From Zhaonella formicivorans (GTDB lineage: Bacteria > Bacillota > DUOV01 > Zhaonellaceae), in NCBI RefSeq assembly GCF_004353525.1, contig NZ_CP085524.1, forward strand, positions 754,001-818,000: a stretch of 64,000 nucleotides of DNA. The letters are read 5' to 3'. Under the pieces are notes generated by a model. The model was not told the origin of the DNA. It saw only the letters and a list, made by a program, of their open reading frames with translations, and ran no database searches. Shown here piece by piece: positions 50,415-59,283 of the stretch (positions are counted from its first letter, which is position 1; every line of letters begins with the position of its first letter). The position numbers were made by a program, and so were the translations under genes.

Positions 50415-51514
50415 GGGATATTGCGCAAGTTACGGTTGTTGGTTTGGGTTTGATGGGGGGATCTTTTGCCCTGGCCTTAAAAGACTGTGCCCTAGTTCAG
50501 GAGTTGGTCGGCGTTGATCTGGAACAACATAACATTGATTTGGCTTTAAAGATGCATGCTATAGATTGGGGAACTACTGATGCCCGCAAGGGAGTAGAAA
50601 ATGCTGATTTAATTATCCTGGCTACCCCGGTAGGTCAGATGGTTGCGCTGGCAAAAGCAATTGAACCGAGCATCAAAAAAGGGGCCATTATTACCGATGT
50701 GGGCAGCTGTAAGTTTCAACTGGTGGATGCTTTGGAAAAAATTTTTGGAATAGAAAAACACTATATTGGCGGGCACCCGATGGCCGGCTCGGAACAGGCA
50801 GGTATTGCTGCAGCCAACCGTTTTTTATTCGAAAATGCAGTCTATGTTTTAACACCCACAGCCTCTACTAACAGTCAGGCTCTGGCGGTTTTAGAGGAAT
50901 TAATTTTATCGACAGGAGCACGGGTTTTGAAACTTGATCCGGGGCAGCATGATTTAATTGTAGCAGCTGTCAGCCATTTGCCTCATCTTTTGGCGGTAAA
51001 TCTTGTAAACACTGCCGGGCAGTTGGCCAAGCAAGAACCTTTAACGCTGTTGTTAGCCGCCGGAGGTTTCAGAGATACAACCCGGATTGCCATGGGCAAT
51101 GCTATCATGTGGCGGGACATTTGTCTCGCCAATAAAGCTATGCTTAAGTCCATGCTAGGATCTTTCAAGGAACAGCTGGCCAGGTTGGAACAAGCTATCG
51201 AGCAGGAAAACCAAGCAGATCTTCTGGAATTGTTCCAGAATGCTCGGGAACTGCGCAGCAGGATACCTGTTAAGGCTAAGGGACTCTTACCCAATTTATT
51301 TGAAGTGGTGGTAACTGTCCCGGATAAGCCGGGAATGATTGCGGAAATTGCGGGACTACTTGCTGCAGAATCTATTAACATTACCGACATTGAGATCTTA
51401 CGGGTGCGGGAAGCTGAGGGCGGTACCATTCGGATAGGTTTTACGACTGAAGAAGAGTTATCTTTAGCCATGCAAGTCTTACGCAATCACAATTTTGTGG
51501 CTAGACAAAGGTGA
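50411..51514 (+). CDS. tyrA: Prephenate dehydrogenase with ACT domain
   Basis: NAD(P)-dependent oxidation of prephenate to hydroxyphenylpyruvate for tyrosine. The 367 residues include VTVVGLGLMGGSFALALK, TDVGSCK, the active-site His region GGHPMAGSEQAG and SHLPHLLA, FRDTTRIAMGNAIMW, and a C-terminal ACT domain (VTVPDKPGMIAEIAGLLAAESINITDIEI). Start ATG 50411 shares four bases with pheA. Feedback by tyrosine via the ACT domain is expected from the family. Confidence 0.96.
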   Translation: MRDIAQVTVVGLGLMGGSFALALKDCALVQELVGVDLEQHNIDLALKMHAIDWGTTDARKGVENADLIILATPVGQMVALAKAIEPSIKKGAIITDVGSCKFQLVDALEKIFGIEKHYIGGHPMAGSEQAGIAAANRFLFENAVYVLTPTASTNSQALAVLEELILSTGARVLKLDPGQHDLIVAAVSHLPHLLAVNLVNTAGQLAKQEPLTLLLAAGGFRDTTRIAMGNAIMWRDICLANKAMLKSMLGSFKEQLARLEQAIEQENQADLLELFQNARELRSRIPVKAKGLLPNLFEVVVTVPDKPGMIAEIAGLLAAESINITDIEILRVREAEGGTIRIGFTTEEELSLAMQVLRNHNFVARQR

Positions 51515-51526
51515 AAGAGGGATTGG

Positions 51527-52813
51527 ATGATTAAAGAAATTACCCCCGTAAACAATTTAAAGGGCGAGCTTACAATTCCAGGAGATAAATCCATCTCGCA
51601 CCGGGCACTGCTTTTAGGGGCTTTGGCAGAAGGCAAAACTGAAATTTCCGGTTTTTTGCCAGGTGCCGATTGCCTCAGCACCTTAGAATGCCTCCGGCAA
51701 ATGGGTGTTATGATTGAGCGACCGACCGAGACAAACGTAATTATTAAAGGTTCAGGCCTAAACGGGTTGAAAGAACCGTCCCAAGTGCTTGATGCAGGTA
51801 ATTCCGGAACAACTGCTAGGCTGCTATTAGGCATTTTAGCAGGACAGAGATTTTTCAGCGCTCTAACGGGCGACTTTTCCTTGCGCCAAAGACCCATGGG
51901 GCGGGTAGTAGAGCCGCTTAAGCAGATGGGAGCCCAAATTTCCGGTCGCCAATCGGCTAATTTGTTACCTCTGGCAGTTACGGGCAAACAACTGCATGGT
52001 ATAGACTATCTTTCTCCCGTTGCCAGCGCTCAATTAAAATCAGCATTGCTTTTGGCGGGATTATATGCTGAGGGCCCGACATCAGTCATGGAACCCAGCA
52101 AGTCCAGGGACCACAGCGAAAGAATGCTGCAATTTTTTGGGGCAAAGCTCCATGTTGACGGATTAAAAGTCACAGTACACCCAGGGGGAAAAATGGAAGC
52201 GAGGAAGGTGGTTGTTCCCGGCGACATTTCATCCGCGGCATTTTTTATAGTGGCAGGCTTAATTGTACCTAATTCTGAGCTGCTAATTAAAAATGTGGGT
52301 ATAAATCCTACCAGAACCGGTTTAATCACTGCATTACAACAAATGAATGGGCAAATCGAAGTGATTAACCGTCGGGAGGAAGTCGGGGAGCCTGTTGCCG
52401 ATTTATTGATCAAAAGCTCAGATTTAAAGGCTGCTACTATTAAAGGTGATATTATTCCCACATTAATTGACGAAGTGCCTGCTTTAACAGTGGCCGCGCT
52501 TTTTGCGGAAGGTGAGACGGTGATTATGGATGCTGCAGAATTAAGGGTCAAAGAATCAGACCGGATTGCAGTTTTAGCTGAAGAATTGCAAAAAATAGGT
52601 GGGCAGGTGCAGGAACTACCTGATGGCTTACGAATCCGTGGGGGAAGGGCTTTAAGGGGTTCCCTATGCTCAAGTCATCATGATCACCGGATAGCCATGG
52701 CTTTGGCAGTGGCAGGCTTACGGACGGAAGGTAAAATGCAAATTGCCGATTTTGAATGTACTGCTATATCTTACCCCGGTTTTGCTGAGGATTTAAAACG
52801 GCTTTGCAGCTGA
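51527..52813 (+). CDS. aroA: EPSP synthase (5-enolpyruvylshikimate-3-phosphate synthase)
   Basis: Sixth shikimate step. The 428-residue two-domain enzyme shows LTIPGDKSISHRALLLGALAEG, LDAGNSGTTARLLLGILAGQ, the phosphate-binding LRQRPMGRVVEPLKQMGA, SAQLKSALLLAGLYAEG, and KESDRIAVLAEELQKIGG, DHRIAMALAVAGL. The loop reads LDAGNSGTTARLL (Ser and Thr in place of the NAGTAMR form), the class II-like arrangement, and such enzymes are often less glyphosate sensitive; this is inference. AAAGAGGGATTGG precedes ATG 51527. Confidence 0.95.
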   Translation: MIKEITPVNNLKGELTIPGDKSISHRALLLGALAEGKTEISGFLPGADCLSTLECLRQMGVMIERPTETNVIIKGSGLNGLKEPSQVLDAGNSGTTARLLLGILAGQRFFSALTGDFSLRQRPMGRVVEPLKQMGAQISGRQSANLLPLAVTGKQLHGIDYLSPVASAQLKSALLLAGLYAEGPTSVMEPSKSRDHSERMLQFFGAKLHVDGLKVTVHPGGKMEARKVVVPGDISSAAFFIVAGLIVPNSELLIKNVGINPTRTGLITALQQMNGQIEVINRREEVGEPVADLLIKSSDLKAATIKGDIIPTLIDEVPALTVAALFAEGETVIMDAAELRVKESDRIAVLAEELQKIGGQVQELPDGLRIRGGRALRGSLCSSHHDHRIAMALAVAGLRTEGKMQIADFECTAISYPGFAEDLKRLCS

Positions 52814-52833
52814 ATCGCAGTGGAGGTAATAGG

Positions 52834-53511
52834 ATGCAATCTAAGGGCAACATTGCTATAGATGGTCCTGCGGGAGCAGGTAAAAGCACTGTAGCCAAAC
52901 TGGTAGCTCAAGAACTTAATTATGTATATATAGATACCGGCGCAATGTACAGGGCGTTAACCTGGAAAGCAATAAAAGAAAAAATTGCCCTCGATGATGA
53001 GGAAGCTTTAAACCGGCTGGCGCAGGATACGGAAATAGCTTTTGAAAAAAAGCCAGGTACTAAGAACCAAATTGTTTTATGCGACGGGGAAGATATTACA
53101 TTGGCAATCCGCAGCCCCGAAGTATCACAGGCAGTTTCTCAAGTAGCCCGGGTACCGGCTGTTCGGGAAATTTTGGTGGGGCAACAAAGAAGATTGGCTG
53201 AAACTGGCAATGTTGTGATGGATGGACGTGATATTGGCAGTAACGTTTTGCCCGATGCTCCATTTAAATTCTTTTTAACTGCTTCCTTAGAAACAAGGGC
53301 CCGGCGCAGGTATAAGGAGCTCATTTCCAAAGGTTATCAAACAAGTCTGAAGCAGTTGCAAAGAGAAATAGCAGAGCGGGATGCTATGGACAGCCAGCGT
53401 GAAATGGCGCCACTTATTAAAGCGCATGATGCGGTACAAATAGATACCGGCTGTTTCTCCCCCCAACAAGTGGCAGACATCATAGTTCAACATGTCCGGG
53501 AGCGGCTTTGA
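52834..53511 (+). CDS. cmk: Cytidylate kinase
   Basis: Phosphorylates CMP and dCMP. The 225-residue P-loop kinase has IAIDGPAGAGKSTVAKLVA, YIDTGAMYRALTW, VVMDGRDIGSNVLPDAPFKFFLTASLETRARRRY and RDAMDSQREMAPL. ATG 52834 follows GTGGAGGTAATAGG; the alternative upstream frame begins within aroA without a site. aroA-cmk-ispH/rpsA is a conserved clostridial order, but here a terminator and an inserted repeat element separate cmk from ispH. Confidence 0.95.
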   Translation: MQSKGNIAIDGPAGAGKSTVAKLVAQELNYVYIDTGAMYRALTWKAIKEKIALDDEEALNRLAQDTEIAFEKKPGTKNQIVLCDGEDITLAIRSPEVSQAVSQVARVPAVREILVGQQRRLAETGNVVMDGRDIGSNVLPDAPFKFFLTASLETRARRRYKELISKGYQTSLKQLQREIAERDAMDSQREMAPLIKAHDAVQIDTGCFSPQQVADIIVQHVRERL

Positions 53512-53545
53512 AGTGTTAAAGCATGCTGTTCCCTGCTGGCGAAGA

Positions 53546-53575
53546 AAAAAGGTGTTGCAAAACACTTTTTTTCAG
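53546..53575 (+). terminator. Terminator after cmk
   Basis: AAAAAGGTGTT, loop GCAA, AACACTTTTTTT. Confidence 0.82.
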
Positions 53576-53603
53576 ACCGTCGACAAACTATTTTTAGCAC
53601 TCT

Positions 53604-53820
53604 AAAAATTGTAACCCTTGTACCGCTGCTCCGGGATGACATCGCCAAGAGCGCTGCCCTGCTCAGAGTTTAACTTCCAGCGGCACGCGGTGACGCGACG
53701 TCCTATCGCTCCGCCGCTCTTGCGGCGTCCGTGCCGCTCGTCCGCTTCCAGTCAAACTCTTCGCAGAGCGCTCTATGGCTTGTCATATGTCGCAGCTAAA
53801 CACAGGGGGTTACAATTTTT
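53604..53820. repeat. MITE-like 217-bp element with terminal and nested inverted repeats
   Basis: Terminal repeats AAAAATTGTAACCC (53604-53617) and GGGTTACAATTTTT (53807-53820) are perfect over 14 bp. Inside, in nested order: ATGACA/TGTCAT, AGAGCGCT (53648-53655)/AGCGCTCT (53767-53774), AGAGTTT (53665-53671)/AAACTCT (53754-53760), and AGCGGCACG (53679-53687)/CGTGCCGCT (53730-53738). The interior is markedly richer in GC than its surroundings and codes for nothing credible. No clear target-site duplication was seen. It could be a non-autonomous mobile element or a large structured RNA. Confidence 0.75.
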
Positions 53821-53983
53821 GCATTTGTCTACACTGAAAAGGTGTTGTTAAACGCCTTTTTATACTTTATAAAGCTGTTTTTTCAATTTGTGCAGGAATT
53901 TTATGATTTTCCACGAAAAATAAATAATGTTTGACCAATTACCATAAACTATTATTACTTTTTTAAAGACTGGTGAAGTGCTT

Positions 53984-56041
53984 TTGCAAATCATTATTGC
54001 CAAAAATGCCGGCTTTTGTTTCGGGGTCAGAAGGGCTTTAAACCTTACGGAAGAAGCCAACGCTAATTCAGCGGAACCGCTTTATACTTTAGGACCGCTG
54101 ATTCATAACCGGCAAGTTGTAGAAAGGTTAAAGCAAAAAGGAGTTGAAGCTCTGTCCGGTTTAGAGGAGGTATCCGGGGGACGGCTGGTCATCAGGTCCC
54201 ACGGTGTTGGGCCGGAAGTGAAGAAAGCAGCTGAAACAAAGTTTAAAGTAATTGACGCTACTTGTCCTTATGTGATGAAAGCCCAGCAATTGGCGGCTGA
54301 ATTAACCGGCCAAGGTTATCAGATAGTTATTTTGGGTGACAAAATGCATCCGGAAGTGGCAGGACTGCTGGGGTGGGCCGAAGGCAGGGCTGTTGTTGTA
54401 GAGAATGCGGAGGAAGCTCAAGAAATTTCTTATCAGGATAAGGTAGCGCTAATTGCTCAGACTACCCAAAGGCCTGAGACTTTACAAGCGGTAGAAAATG
54501 TGCTACGGGGTAAAATAAAGGATCTGGTAGTTTTTGATACGATTTGTCGGGCTACCAAGGAGCGGCAGGATGCAACCCAATCTTTGGCCCGGGAAGTAGA
54601 CGTAATGATTGTCATTGGCGGTAGAAACAGCGCCAATACTAATAAATTAGTTAGCATTTGCCGGGGTACCGGAACTCCTACCTACCATGTAGAAGAGGCT
54701 AGTGAGCTCCAGCCCCAATGGTTTTCAAATGCGGATAAAGTAGGGGTCACCGCCGGTGCCTCTACACCAGATTGGATTATTGAGGAGGTTGTACAAAGAA
54801 TGACAGATTTAAACCAGGAGGAAATTAAAACGGAAGGAGCAATTGAAGAAGTAGATAACAACGCAGGCGAAACTTCCAAAGATTCTGCTGAATTTACTTT
54901 AACTGCGGAAATGAAAACAATGCATAAAGGAGATATTTTGGAAGGCACTGTAGTCCAAATAACAGATAGCGGGGTTATGGTTGACATAGGCGGTAAATCC
55001 GAAGGTATAATTCCACTGGCTGAATTAAGTATTAATAATATCAGCAATCCTTCCGAAGTGGTTAAAACAGGGGATAAAGTCCAGGTTATGGTCTTGCGGG
55101 TGGAAAACGAAGAAGGCTATCCCGTTCTCTCCAAAAAGAGGGCAGAACGCAAATTAGCTTGGGAAAAGCTCTCCAAGGCCATGACTGATAATCAAGAAAT
55201 AACTGCGCCTGTTGTAGAAGTAGTAAAAGGCGGAGTACTGGTTGATGTTGGGGTAAGAGGTTTTGTTCCCGCTTCCTTGTTGGAAAGAGGGTATGTGGAG
55301 AACCTGGATGTTTACCTGGGCAGAACCTTACGTTTGCGGGTAATTGAGATCGACAAGGAAAAGAATAAGGTTGTCTTGTCTCAGAAAGCAATCCTGGATG
55401 AAGAGTATGAGAAGCAGCGGCAAGCTACTTGGGAAAGTCTGGCTGTTGGGCAAGTTCGCAAAGGAGTGGTAAGGCGTTTAACCAACTTTGGGGCTTTCGT
55501 CGATCTCGGCGGAGTGGATGGTCTTTTACACGTTTCGGAGCTTGCTTATGGAAGAGTGAACCATCCGAAAGAAGTCTTAAGCGAAGGGCAAGAGATCGAA
55601 GTCAAAATCTTGGACTTAGACCGTGATAAAGGTAAAGTTTCTTTAAGCTTGAAAGACCTTCTGCCTAACCCATGGTCAAATGTACCTGAAAAATACCCGG
55701 TTGGCGCAGTTGTTAACGGAAAAGTTTTGCGCATTGCCCCATTTGGTGCATTCGTGGAATTAGAGCCGGGGGTAGAAGGTTTAGTTCACATTTCTCAATT
55801 AGCCCACCATCATGTTGCCAAAGTTGAAGATGTAGTTCATGTAGGAGATACGGTTAAGGTCAAGATCCTGAATATCGACCAAAACGCACAAAAAATAAGC
55901 CTTAGCGTTAAAGAAGCTGAAGGCGCCAAAAAAGAAACTCCCAAGGAGGAACCGGCTACTCAGTACCAATCTTCTGAAGCAAACGTTACCCTTGGCGATG
56001 TATTCGGGGACTTATTTGGAGAAAGGAAGAATGGGGACTAA
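53984..56041 (+). CDS. ispH: IspH (HMBPP reductase) fused to ribosomal protein S1
   Basis: A 685-residue fusion. Residues 1-280 are IspH, the last MEP-pathway enzyme, with the three [4Fe-4S] Cys in AGFCFGV, DATCPYV and FDTICRAT, plus RSHGVGPEV and GVTAGASTPDWI. After an acidic linker come four S1 domains (about 305-375, 390-455, 475-545, 560-630), ending in an acidic tail with TLGDVFGDLFGERK. Such fusions are known in Clostridia. I prefer TTG 53984, spaced 7 nt after GGTGA; GTG 53978 nearly touches that site. It overlaps fni by 11 bp. Confidence 0.94.
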   Translation: MQIIIAKNAGFCFGVRRALNLTEEANANSAEPLYTLGPLIHNRQVVERLKQKGVEALSGLEEVSGGRLVIRSHGVGPEVKKAAETKFKVIDATCPYVMKAQQLAAELTGQGYQIVILGDKMHPEVAGLLGWAEGRAVVVENAEEAQEISYQDKVALIAQTTQRPETLQAVENVLRGKIKDLVVFDTICRATKERQDATQSLAREVDVMIVIGGRNSANTNKLVSICRGTGTPTYHVEEASELQPQWFSNADKVGVTAGASTPDWIIEEVVQRMTDLNQEEIKTEGAIEEVDNNAGETSKDSAEFTLTAEMKTMHKGDILEGTVVQITDSGVMVDIGGKSEGIIPLAELSINNISNPSEVVKTGDKVQVMVLRVENEEGYPVLSKKRAERKLAWEKLSKAMTDNQEITAPVVEVVKGGVLVDVGVRGFVPASLLERGYVENLDVYLGRTLRLRVIEIDKEKNKVVLSQKAILDEEYEKQRQATWESLAVGQVRKGVVRRLTNFGAFVDLGGVDGLLHVSELAYGRVNHPKEVLSEGQEIEVKILDLDRDKGKVSLSLKDLLPNPWSNVPEKYPVGAVVNGKVLRIAPFGAFVELEPGVEGLVHISQLAHHHVAKVEDVVHVGDTVKVKILNIDQNAQKISLSVKEAEGAKKETPKEEPATQYQSSEANVTLGDVFGDLFGERKNGD

Positions 56042-57089
56042 GCGGCACAGCCTCAGGGAATCCCGAAAGCTTGACCACATAAATTTAGCATTGCATCTAC
56101 CTGAAGGGCCCATGTCAAACGGCTTTGAGGATATACATCTTGTACATCAAGCTCTTCCGGAACTGAACTATGGTGAGATTGATTTACGTTGCTGCTGGTT
56201 AAATAAAAAACTGGAGGCGCCACTACTCATCAACGCAATTACTGGGGGTGCCGAAGATACGACAGCTATTAACGCATCCTTAGCCAGAGTGGCTCGTAGG
56301 TTTGGTTTGGGCATGGCTGTGGGTTCACAGACCGCAGCGTTGAAAAATTTTCAAATGGAAAAGACGTATCGCGTTGCCCGGCAGGAAAATCCGGAAGGGT
56401 TGTTACTGGCTAACATCAGTGCAACCGCTCGTTGGTCCGATGCACTCCGGGCGGTAGAGATGATTGAGGCGGACGGACTGCAACTTCATCTCAATGTTTT
56501 ACAAGAACTGTTGATGCCGGAAGGTGACAGGTGCTTCAAAGGTGTTTTGGACAACATTGGGGAGATTGTTTCCCGTAGCCCTGTGCCTGTAATTGTCAAA
56601 GAAGTTGGTTTCGGTTTTTCCAAAGAAGCAGCTCTTAAACTATACGAACAAGGTGTTCAAAACCTTGATGTGGGAGGAAAAGGCGGAACAAATTTTGCAG
56701 CTATTGAAAATTCCCGTACCAAGCTAAACGCCAGAGATACATTTGTCGAGTGGGGACTTTCTACTGCCAGCAGCCTTTTGGAAGTAAGCAGTCTTAATTT
56801 ACCAGTACAATTAATCGCTTCAGGCGGAATACGCACCGGGGTTGAAGTTGTGAAGGCATTAAGGCTAGGTGCTACTCTGGCGGGCATTGCAGGCAGTTTT
56901 TTGAAAACTCTTTTAACAAAGAGCGAAAGCGATTTGGCTTCACTGGTGGAGACCCTTATTTCCGAAATAAAAATAACAATGCTTTTGACTGGAGCCGGTA
57001 ATTTACAAGTTCTCCATGCTGTTCCCGTCGTTATTACCGGTGCTACTTTGGAATGGGCAAAGCAGCGCAAGATAAATATCATTTATTAG
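56031..57089 (+). CDS. fni: Type 2 isopentenyl-diphosphate isomerase
   Basis: FMN-dependent isomerase interconverting IPP and DMAPP, the products of the neighbouring IspH. The 352-residue TIM-barrel flavoprotein has RKLDHINLAL at the N-terminus, FEDIHLVHQALPE, NAITGGAEDT, LGMAVGSQTAALKN, HLNVLQELLMPEGDR, VIVKEVGFGFSKE, NLDVGGKGGTNFAAIE and ASGGIRTGVEVVKALRLGA. ATG 56031 follows GGAAAGGAAGA inside the end of ispH. Co-translation with IspH gives a compact isoprenoid unit. Confidence 0.95.
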   Translation: MGTKRHSLRESRKLDHINLALHLPEGPMSNGFEDIHLVHQALPELNYGEIDLRCCWLNKKLEAPLLINAITGGAEDTTAINASLARVARRFGLGMAVGSQTAALKNFQMEKTYRVARQENPEGLLLANISATARWSDALRAVEMIEADGLQLHLNVLQELLMPEGDRCFKGVLDNIGEIVSRSPVPVIVKEVGFGFSKEAALKLYEQGVQNLDVGGKGGTNFAAIENSRTKLNARDTFVEWGLSTASSLLEVSSLNLPVQLIASGGIRTGVEVVKALRLGATLAGIAGSFLKTLLTKSESDLASLVETLISEIKITMLLTGAGNLQVLHAVPVVITGATLEWAKQRKINIIY

Positions 57090-57093
57090 CAAA

Positions 57094-57118
57094 ACGGCGA
57101 AAAGCCGTTTTTTTTTCT
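57094..57118 (+). terminator. Terminator after fni
   Basis: AACGGC (57094-57099), loop GAAAA, GCCGTT (57105-57110), T-run. Confidence 0.9.
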
Positions 57119-57218
57119 TTTTGTGGCTATAACCAACCGTATATTTTAATTTTTCTCCGGGCAATCTAAGCCTGTAAATATTTTAGTTTATTTTTCCAAA
57201 CAGAAAGGAGCGTTCAGT

Positions 57219-57995
57219 ATGACTGGATTTCCAGTGGGAATGATTGCTTTATTAATTGTTACAATCCTCGTTTATTTTGGCTTAGCCCATCGTGTTTTGG
57301 ATCGCATGAGATTAACCGATAAGGCTGCCTTAATTATTTTAGCCAGCATTATAATTGGTAGCTTTATCAATATTCCTTTAAGCAGGGGAAGAGTGGATGC
57401 CTCCATCAATGTAGGAGGGGGAATCGTCCCAGTAGTGCTAGCTATTTATGTACTCAGCCGTGCCGGCACCTCTAAAGAATGGATAAGAGCATTGGGTGCT
57501 ACTGTGGCAACGGCGTTAGCCGTGTTTTTTATTAATACATATTTGATGAGTGAAGATCCTTGGCAAACTGGCACCGATTTTATCGATCCTCTATATGTTT
57601 ATCCGCTTGTGGCGGGCTTAGTTGCCTACCTGGTAGGGCGTTCCAGGCGATCTGCCTTTATAGCGGCAATTCTTGGCGTCCTCAGCCTGGATGTAGTAGA
57701 TTTTATAAGGCTACAAGCCGGTGGAACACCTGGGGCGGTAAATATAGGAGGCGCCGGGGCATTTGACACCATCATTTTGTCTGGTATTGTTGCAGTTTTG
57801 TTGACTGAAATAATTGGAGAAACAAGGGAAAGACTGCAAGGGGGGCCGGAATCGGAAGGTAGGCCCGAGGAACTAATCAGAGGTTTAGACGGTGTAAAGA
57901 TGTCAAACCGGGGAGCAGCGCCTGCTCTGAAAAGGGATTTGCGAGATAATGCTCAAAAGGAAAAAAAAGAAGAAGGTGATGGTAAAAATGAGTAA
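57219..57995 (+). CDS. DUF1614 family membrane protein
   Basis: A 258-residue membrane protein with about seven helices, including MIALLIVTILVYFGLAH, AALIILASIIIGSFINIPL, IVPVVLAIYVLSRAG and FDTIILSGIVAVLLTEIIG. The middle carries INVGGGIVPV and the C-terminal side VDFIRLQAGGTPGAVNIGGAGAFDTI, the DUF1614 hallmark. A charged tail (KRDLRDNAQKEKKEEGDGKNE) follows. Function unknown. AACAGAAAGGAGCG precedes ATG 57219. It overlaps spoIIP by 8 bp, suggesting sporulation-linked expression. Confidence 0.85.
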   Translation: MTGFPVGMIALLIVTILVYFGLAHRVLDRMRLTDKAALIILASIIIGSFINIPLSRGRVDASINVGGGIVPVVLAIYVLSRAGTSKEWIRALGATVATALAVFFINTYLMSEDPWQTGTDFIDPLYVYPLVAGLVAYLVGRSRRSAFIAAILGVLSLDVVDFIRLQAGGTPGAVNIGGAGAFDTIILSGIVAVLLTEIIGETRERLQGGPESEGRPEELIRGLDGVKMSNRGAAPALKRDLRDNAQKEKKEEGDGKNE

Positions 57996-59256
57996 ACGTT
58001 GGATTTTATCGCTTGCCTTGGTAATGTTTGCCATAGGATGTGGATTACTCACTCAAACAGTTAACAATACATATTTATTCCCTGCTGAAGATTTGGCGGT
58101 CATCAATCTGCCTGGAATCGGGGTGTGGGAAAACGAAAGAGTCGACGGCGGTTTCTTTACTATTGTGGATGAACAAGGTAAGGTGCTGGATAAAATGTCC
58201 CGGGTTGTTTATGTAGGGGACGAACTCATTGCTGAAGACAATAAACAGTACCGGGTAGATAAAGTGGTAGGCGATCGTGCCATAGCAAGGCTTGTAGTTG
58301 AAAATGCTCTAGCCGGCTATGAGGATTTTGCCAAACAGGTTTTTAGTAAAAAGTCGGTGCCTACTCAGACAGGTAAAAATTTAGTGGCGCTTTATCATAC
58401 TCATTCGGCAGAATCTTATGTCCCAACGGATGGTACTGATAGTTTGCCTGGCCGCGGGGGTATTTTTAAAGTAGGGGATAACGTAGCATCAGGTTTAGAA
58501 AACCGCGGTATTGAGGCAATGCACAGCAAAAGGCCTCATGAACCAAGAGATTCCAATGCCTACCGTCGTTCCAGAAGGACGGCTTTGGAACTGTTAAAAG
58601 CAGGCCCTGCCGCAATTATTGATGTTCACCGGGATGGAATACCCGATCCTGATTTCTACCAAGCCGAAGTAGCGGGAAATAACGTTACAAAAATTCGTTT
58701 AGTTGTGGGCAGGCAAAACCAAAATATGCAAGCAAATTTGGATTTTGCCAAAAGGGTAAAAGCCGGAGTCAATGAGGTTTATCCGGGTCTGGTTAAGAGC
58801 ATCTTTTTGGCCAAGGGTAATTATAACCAGGATTTATCTCCCCGATCCATGTTGATCGAAGTGGGGACTCATACCAATGACAGGCATAGGGCGGAGATAG
58901 GCGCTAAATTATTTGCCGATGCATTGCCAGCCGTCCTGGGCATAGTATCCCCGACAGCTCCTGCTCAACCAGGTCCTGCAGCCCCTGGCAGAACAACTCC
59001 TGCAACACGAGGGGACTGGTCTGCATTATGGTTGGTGTTAGGGGTTGCGTTAATTGGAGGAGCAGCCTTTTTGCTGGTAAGCACGGGAAGCCTGCAAGGC
59101 GCAGTTGACAAAGTCAAACAGTTCACCTCCTCTGAATGGGCGAATTTTATGGGAAAACTACCCGCAAAGGGAAATACAAAATCACAATCCAAAAACGGTG
59201 ACGAAATCGATAACGAAGATCGTAATAAGGAAAGAGCTAGGTGGCAAAAAGATTAA
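57988..59256 (+). CDS. spoIIP: Stage II sporulation protein P with C-terminal membrane segment
   Basis: Cell-wall amidase/endopeptidase of the engulfment machinery. After an N-terminal helix (WILSLALVMFAIGCGLLTQTV), the catalytic domain (about residues 110-310) shows NLVALYHTHSAESYVP, AAIIDVHRDGIPDP and MLIEVGTHTNDRHRAEIGAKLFADAL, with the zinc-binding His and Glu of the family. Unusually, a Pro/Ala linker and a second helix (WLVLGVALIGGAAFLLVSTG) follow, then a charged tail. 422 residues. ATG 57988 lies 9-10 nt after AAGGTG; ATG 57979 is possible. SpoIIM is also in this window. Confidence 0.93.
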   Translation: MSKRWILSLALVMFAIGCGLLTQTVNNTYLFPAEDLAVINLPGIGVWENERVDGGFFTIVDEQGKVLDKMSRVVYVGDELIAEDNKQYRVDKVVGDRAIARLVVENALAGYEDFAKQVFSKKSVPTQTGKNLVALYHTHSAESYVPTDGTDSLPGRGGIFKVGDNVASGLENRGIEAMHSKRPHEPRDSNAYRRSRRTALELLKAGPAAIIDVHRDGIPDPDFYQAEVAGNNVTKIRLVVGRQNQNMQANLDFAKRVKAGVNEVYPGLVKSIFLAKGNYNQDLSPRSMLIEVGTHTNDRHRAEIGAKLFADALPAVLGIVSPTAPAQPGPAAPGRTTPATRGDWSALWLVLGVALIGGAAFLLVSTGSLQGAVDKVKQFTSSEWANFMGKLPAKGNTKSQSKNGDEIDNEDRNKERARWQKD

Positions 59257-59283
59257 GCGACTGATTGCAGGGGGGTAGCGCTA

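Noticed and set aside
52030-52551. 173-residue minus-strand ORF
   Set aside because: Antisense shadow of aroA with no start signal.
53618-53851. 77-residue + strand ORF across the inverted-repeat element
   Set aside because: Overlaps the palindromic element, composition is Arg/Ser/Pro-rich with no ribosome site.
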